Assembly: GCA_011375465.1 (NCBI GenBank)
Contig: DRZV01000104.1
Location: 1 to 8,846, forward strand
Source: Neomoorella mulderi
GTDB lineage: Bacteria > Bacillota > DSM-521 > Neomoorellales > Neomoorellaceae
Length of the DNA stretch: 8,846 nt
Reading direction: 5' to 3'
Shown here: positions 6,158 through 8,846 of the stretch, in pieces
Position numbering within the stretch: the first letter of the stretch is position 1
Layout of the letters: each line of letters opens with the position of its first letter
Made by a program: the position numbers and the translations under genes
Notes under the pieces: generated by a model
What the model saw: only the letters and a program-made list of their open reading frames with translations
Told to the model about the DNA's origin: nothing
Databases searched by the model: none

Positions 6158-7000
6158 TTAAACCTCCTCCTGCTCCTGAAAATAGGAAGCGAAGGCCAAT
6201 ACCAGCCTGGTACGGTTTACCGGTTCTTCTGGATTGTTCTGCCAATCCTTAAACTTCTCGTATATCTTGGTGAACTGGTTGGCTATGGTCTGCTTGCTCC
6301 GGCGAAGGGTTTCCGCTATCTGGGCGTTATCCAGCCCCAGGCAAGCCAACTTCAGAACCTTCCGCTCCGCCGGGGTCAGCCAGTATTTCACGAACTCCCT
6401 CTGGCGCCTCTTCTCCCTTCTCTCGACGATCCTTTCGAACCACCTCTTGGTTTCTTGGGGATCCTTAAGGGTGGCCACCATTTCTATAAAGCAGCCCCCT
6501 TCTTTCCACCACAGAACCGGCACGGAAAACAAAGATACCGGGGCCTCTGGGGGCAGGTGGAGGCGACGGGGGGAGCCGGGCTGCCAACCTTCGGTGAGGA
6601 GATACCAGACCTGATCCTGGGGCCCGAAGAGGAGCTGGGCCGCTGCTATAGCCATCACACCCATAACCTTCCTACCTCCAGCCACGTTCAGGTGCACTAT
6701 ATAGCTTTTTTCTTTGGCCTCCCGTATCAGCCGGTAGAAGGTCTGCCACAATAAGAGCACGTCTTCTGGGGTGCGGAAGTCTTCCAGAAACCGGCCCTCC
6801 TTCTCCACCCCTACGGCCTGGAAATCTATTTCAGGATAGCTGCGGGGGAACTCTTCTTCCAAGATCTTTAAGGCTTCCTTTACCCTGGGCTCCTCGGTAT
6901 ATACCACCAGGGTTTTGACAATATTCTTCTGCTGCCCCAGGAGCCGATCCAGGCAGAGGGTTATCACCTGGGGTTCGGTTCCCAGGGTGGCCAAAAGCAT
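6158..7000 (-). CDS. CARF-domain protein with C-terminal LuxR-type HTH, putative CRISPR-linked transcription factor
   Basis: The N-terminal part (about 1-165) is a CARF Rossmann-like domain. MLLATLGTEPQVITLCLDRL forms the first strand and ligand loop, LVVYTEE the second strand, and IVHLNVAGGRKVMGVMAIAA (about 101-120) the conserved GGRK loop. CARF domains bind cyclic oligoadenylate or similar nucleotides. A charged helix (about 188-206) links to a LuxR/GerE helix-turn-helix: LTPAERKVLKLACLGLDNAQ, then IAETLRRSKQTIANQFTKIY (about 208-247). The likely role is a ligand-controlled DNA-binding regulator, analogous to Csa3 but with a different HTH. I prefer the ATG at 7000 because CARF proteins start directly at this strand and GGGAG lies five bases upstream. 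A TTG at 7030 would add ten residues. It is 48 bases after addA and three before cas3, so probably in one operon. No nuclease domain is seen. Confidence 0.85.
   Translation of the reverse strand: MLLATLGTEPQVITLCLDRLLGQQKNIVKTLVVYTEEPRVKEALKILEEEFPRSYPEIDFQAVGVEKEGRFLEDFRTPEDVLLLWQTFYRLIREAKEKSYIVHLNVAGGRKVMGVMAIAAAQLLFGPQDQVWYLLTEGWQPGSPRRLHLPPEAPVSLFSVPVLWWKEGGCFIEMVATLKDPQETKRWFERIVERREKRRQREFVKYWLTPAERKVLKLACLGLDNAQIAETLRRSKQTIANQFTKIYEKFKDWQNNPEEPVNRTRLVLAFASYFQEQEEV
6163..6170 (-). promoter_or_regulatory. Strong ribosome binding site for cas3 inside the CARF gene
   Basis: GGAGGAGG lies within the last codons of the CARF-HTH gene, eight bases before the GTG at 6154. It decides the GTG start and implies translation coupled to the upstream gene. 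An ATG two bases upstream of the GTG is in another frame. Confidence 0.7.
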
Positions 7001-7048
7001 CTCCTCTCCCTGCTGAGGGTTTCTGGACAACCTATCCCGCCCTTCTTT

Positions 7049-8846
7049 CTAGAGTGGTACCGCTTCTCCCTGGTCCAGGAAGTAGAGGTAGGCCTCCTTT
7101 ACAGGCCTTTCCCAGATGGACTGGGCAGCTCTGACGTACCATTTCACCTGTTCTCTGTATTCTTCTAAAGAAGGAGGAATCCTGCCGGTCTTAAAGTCGA
7201 TGAGCAGCAGCCCCCCCTCTTCTTCCACCAGGCAGTCTATGATCCCTTGCACTATGACCATTTCCCCCTCCGGAGCCATGCCGGGATAGAATTCCCGGGC
7301 CGGTACCCACAGGGAGAAGGGAACCTCCCTTTTTACCCTGTGGGGCTGAGCCAGCAGCCTCTTCCCCAGGGGGCTCAGGAAGAAGGCCTCCACCACCTCC
7401 AGATCCAGCTGCTCCGCCGCCTCAGGGGTTAAAAATTCTTCCTCCACCAGCTTTCGCCGCAGCTGGATCAGGGCTTCCCTGTCCACAGGCGCCCTCAGAT
7501 CCACATGCTGCAGGAGCAGATGGAGGGCCACCCCCCTCTCCGCCGGAGTCAGGGCCCTGATTTTTTGCAGGAAAAGGGGGCGGCGGTGAAAAACGCCTTG
7601 GGTCCGGGGCAGGTCGGCGGTGCCCTCACCCCGGATGTAGTCAAAACGCCGCTTGAGCTCGCTAACCGCCCATTTTACCGGCAGGCTGGTGCAGCTTTTA
7701 TAAGGATACTTCCAGGTAAGACGGGCTTCGATCCTCTTTCTCCACTCCTGCCGCTTCTCCTCCGGCTCTGGGACAGGGGATAAATCCCCTCCCCCTGAAT
7801 GAGCGGCCTCCTCGGATCCCCGGATCAAGCAAATACGGAAACAGGAGTTTTCTTCCGGAAACACCCATCCCTTTAAGCCAGCCCTGTCCCTCAAGGCCTG
7901 GGCTTGGGGGTGCCTCAAAAGGGCCATGACCAACCATTCCAGGGGAGACTGGGCTTTTATTAAAAGGGATAGGGGCAGCTCCCTTTCTTCTTGGAGAAGG
8001 GCCAGGGAACACCTCTTAATCAAGCGGTCCGGATCCCGGTCGCACCCCACCAGGAGGAGCTTCTCCCTGGCCCGGGTCAGGGCCACATAGAGGATCCGCA
8101 GCTCCTCGCTCAGGGACTCCAGTTTTAAGCGGTGGGCCAAGGCCAGGTAAGGCAAAGTGGGGTACTTCACCCCCATTTCCGGATCCACGTAAAGGGGGGC
8201 CAGTCCCAGTTCCCCGTGGAGCAGGAAATCTTCCCTCTGGTCCCTCAGGTTGAACCTGCGGCCCAGGTCAGATAGCACCACCACGGGAAACTCCAACCCT
8301 TTGGCCCGGTGGATGCTCATGACCTGCACCACATTTTCCTTTTCCCCCAGGGTGGGAGCCAGACCCAGATCCCCCTGCCTTTCCTTTAGCCGATCTATAA
8401 ATCTGAGGAAGCGGAAGAGGCTATGCTGGACAAATCCTTGGAATTGCTGGGCCCTCTCCAGCAAAAGCTGCAAATTGGCCTGGCGCTGGGCCCCTCCTGG
8501 CCATCCTCCCACCATCTCCACGTATCCCGTTTCCCGGTAGATCTCCCAGATGAGGTCCACCAGGGAGCACCTGCGGGCCAAAGTGCGCCAGCGCTCCAGG
8601 CTATGTAAAAATTTCCTCAGCTTTCCCCCTAGGGGATCGTCCTTGTGGGAGGCCTTTACCACCGCCGTGTAAAAATCCCCTTCTGGGGCGTTAAAGCGCA
8701 GGCGGGCCAGTTCCTCGGGAGTAAGCCCCACGATAGGGGAGCGGAGAACCGCTGCCAGGGGAATATCCTGCCGAGGATTATCCACAAGCCTCAGCAGAGA
8801 GAGGACGGTCTCCACCTCTACCGAAGAAAAATACCCCCGGCTCAGC
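7049..8846 (-). CDS. addA: AddA helicase-nuclease subunit, C-terminal half (partial)
   Basis: AddA with AddB forms the helicase-nuclease that resects double-strand breaks for recombination in Firmicutes, the counterpart of RecBCD. The frame is open to the right edge; about 598 residues are visible of a usual 1,200 or so. Seen are SF1 helicase segments LLRLVDNPRQDIPLAAVLRS and VMSIHRAKGLEFPVVVLSD (motif V, near 8323-8265) and LRILYVALTRAREKLLLVG (motif VI, near 8103-8048). At the C-terminus is the RecB-like nuclease core, GIIDCLVEEEGGLLLIDFKTG (near 7245-7190), with its catalytic Asp and Lys pair present. A GTG at 8815 is only an internal codon, since conserved AddA sequence (LSRGYFSSVEVETV) continues upstream. 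The ATPase half would be outside the window, with addB probably beyond it. The gene ends in TAG at 7051-7049. Confidence 0.95.
   Translation of the reverse strand, partial: LSRGYFSSVEVETVLSLLRLVDNPRQDIPLAAVLRSPIVGLTPEELARLRFNAPEGDFYTAVVKASHKDDPLGGKLRKFLHSLERWRTLARRCSLVDLIWEIYRETGYVEMVGGWPGGAQRQANLQLLLERAQQFQGFVQHSLFRFLRFIDRLKERQGDLGLAPTLGEKENVVQVMSIHRAKGLEFPVVVLSDLGRRFNLRDQREDFLLHGELGLAPLYVDPEMGVKYPTLPYLALAHRLKLESLSEELRILYVALTRAREKLLLVGCDRDPDRLIKRCSLALLQEERELPLSLLIKAQSPLEWLVMALLRHPQAQALRDRAGLKGWVFPEENSCFRICLIRGSEEAAHSGGGDLSPVPEPEEKRQEWRKRIEARLTWKYPYKSCTSLPVKWAVSELKRRFDYIRGEGTADLPRTQGVFHRRPLFLQKIRALTPAERGVALHLLLQHVDLRAPVDREALIQLRRKLVEEEFLTPEAAEQLDLEVVEAFFLSPLGKRLLAQPHRVKREVPFSLWVPAREFYPGMAPEGEMVIVQGIIDCLVEEEGGLLLIDFKTGRIPPSLEEYREQVKWYVRAAQSIWERPVKEAYLYFLDQGEAVPL

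Noticed and set aside
6113..6754. 213-codon plus-strand open frame opposite the CARF-HTH gene
   Set aside because: It is the complement of CARF and HTH coding sequence, leucine/proline-rich without domains, and is explained by codon bias of the real gene.
1..8846. CRISPR array, tRNA, rRNA or insertion sequence
   Set aside because: No regularly spaced 25-40 base repeats, no cloverleaf-like or rRNA-like sequence, and no transposase or terminal inverted repeats were seen on either strand.

Overview
The window looks like a moderately high-GC chromosome segment from a (probably thermophilic) clostridial-type Firmicute. The support is strong AGGAGG-type ribosome binding sites, use of GTG and TTG starts, an AddA-type rather than RecB-type helicase-nuclease, a LemA/HtpX pair and type I cas genes. 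The species cannot be read from the sequence. Almost everything lies on the minus strand; the only plus-strand gene I accept is a 98-residue orphan at 1555-1851.

Transcription on the minus strand runs from right to left. At 8846-7049 is the C-terminal half of addA (recombination/DNA end processing, cut by the window edge). Then, tightly packed, come a CARF-domain protein with a C-terminal LuxR-type helix-turn-helix (7000-6158), a Cas3-family protein (6154-4139) and a TraX-family membrane protein (4139-3432), whose ATG overlaps the cas3 stop codon. After a 57-base gap comes a two-gene envelope proteostasis unit, lemA (3374-2826) and htpX (2812-1907). It faces the plus-strand orphan across a nested hairpin that can serve as a shared terminator.

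From 1554 down to about 1122 is an AT-rich intergenic stretch with operator-like palindromes, a tandem 10-base repeat and a good minus-strand promoter. It leads into a second cas module: cas6 (crRNA-processing nuclease), whose 5' end is broken by an apparent one-base deletion, and then the start of a Cas8-like large subunit that runs off the left edge.

The most unusual part is the right-hand module. The Cas3 protein has kept its overall architecture and a perfect Walker A motif. It has lost the HD nuclease signature (His-Ala where His-Asp is expected, and the later histidines are gone), the DExH Walker B, the SAT motif III and the Gln of motif VI. It is coupled to a putative nucleotide-sensing transcription factor and to a multi-pass membrane acyltransferase-like protein. 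This could be a decayed CRISPR interference gene, or a repurposed Cas3-like ATP-binding protein working with a CARF regulator and a membrane partner. The sequence alone cannot choose between them. No CRISPR array, tRNA, rRNA or insertion sequence was seen.
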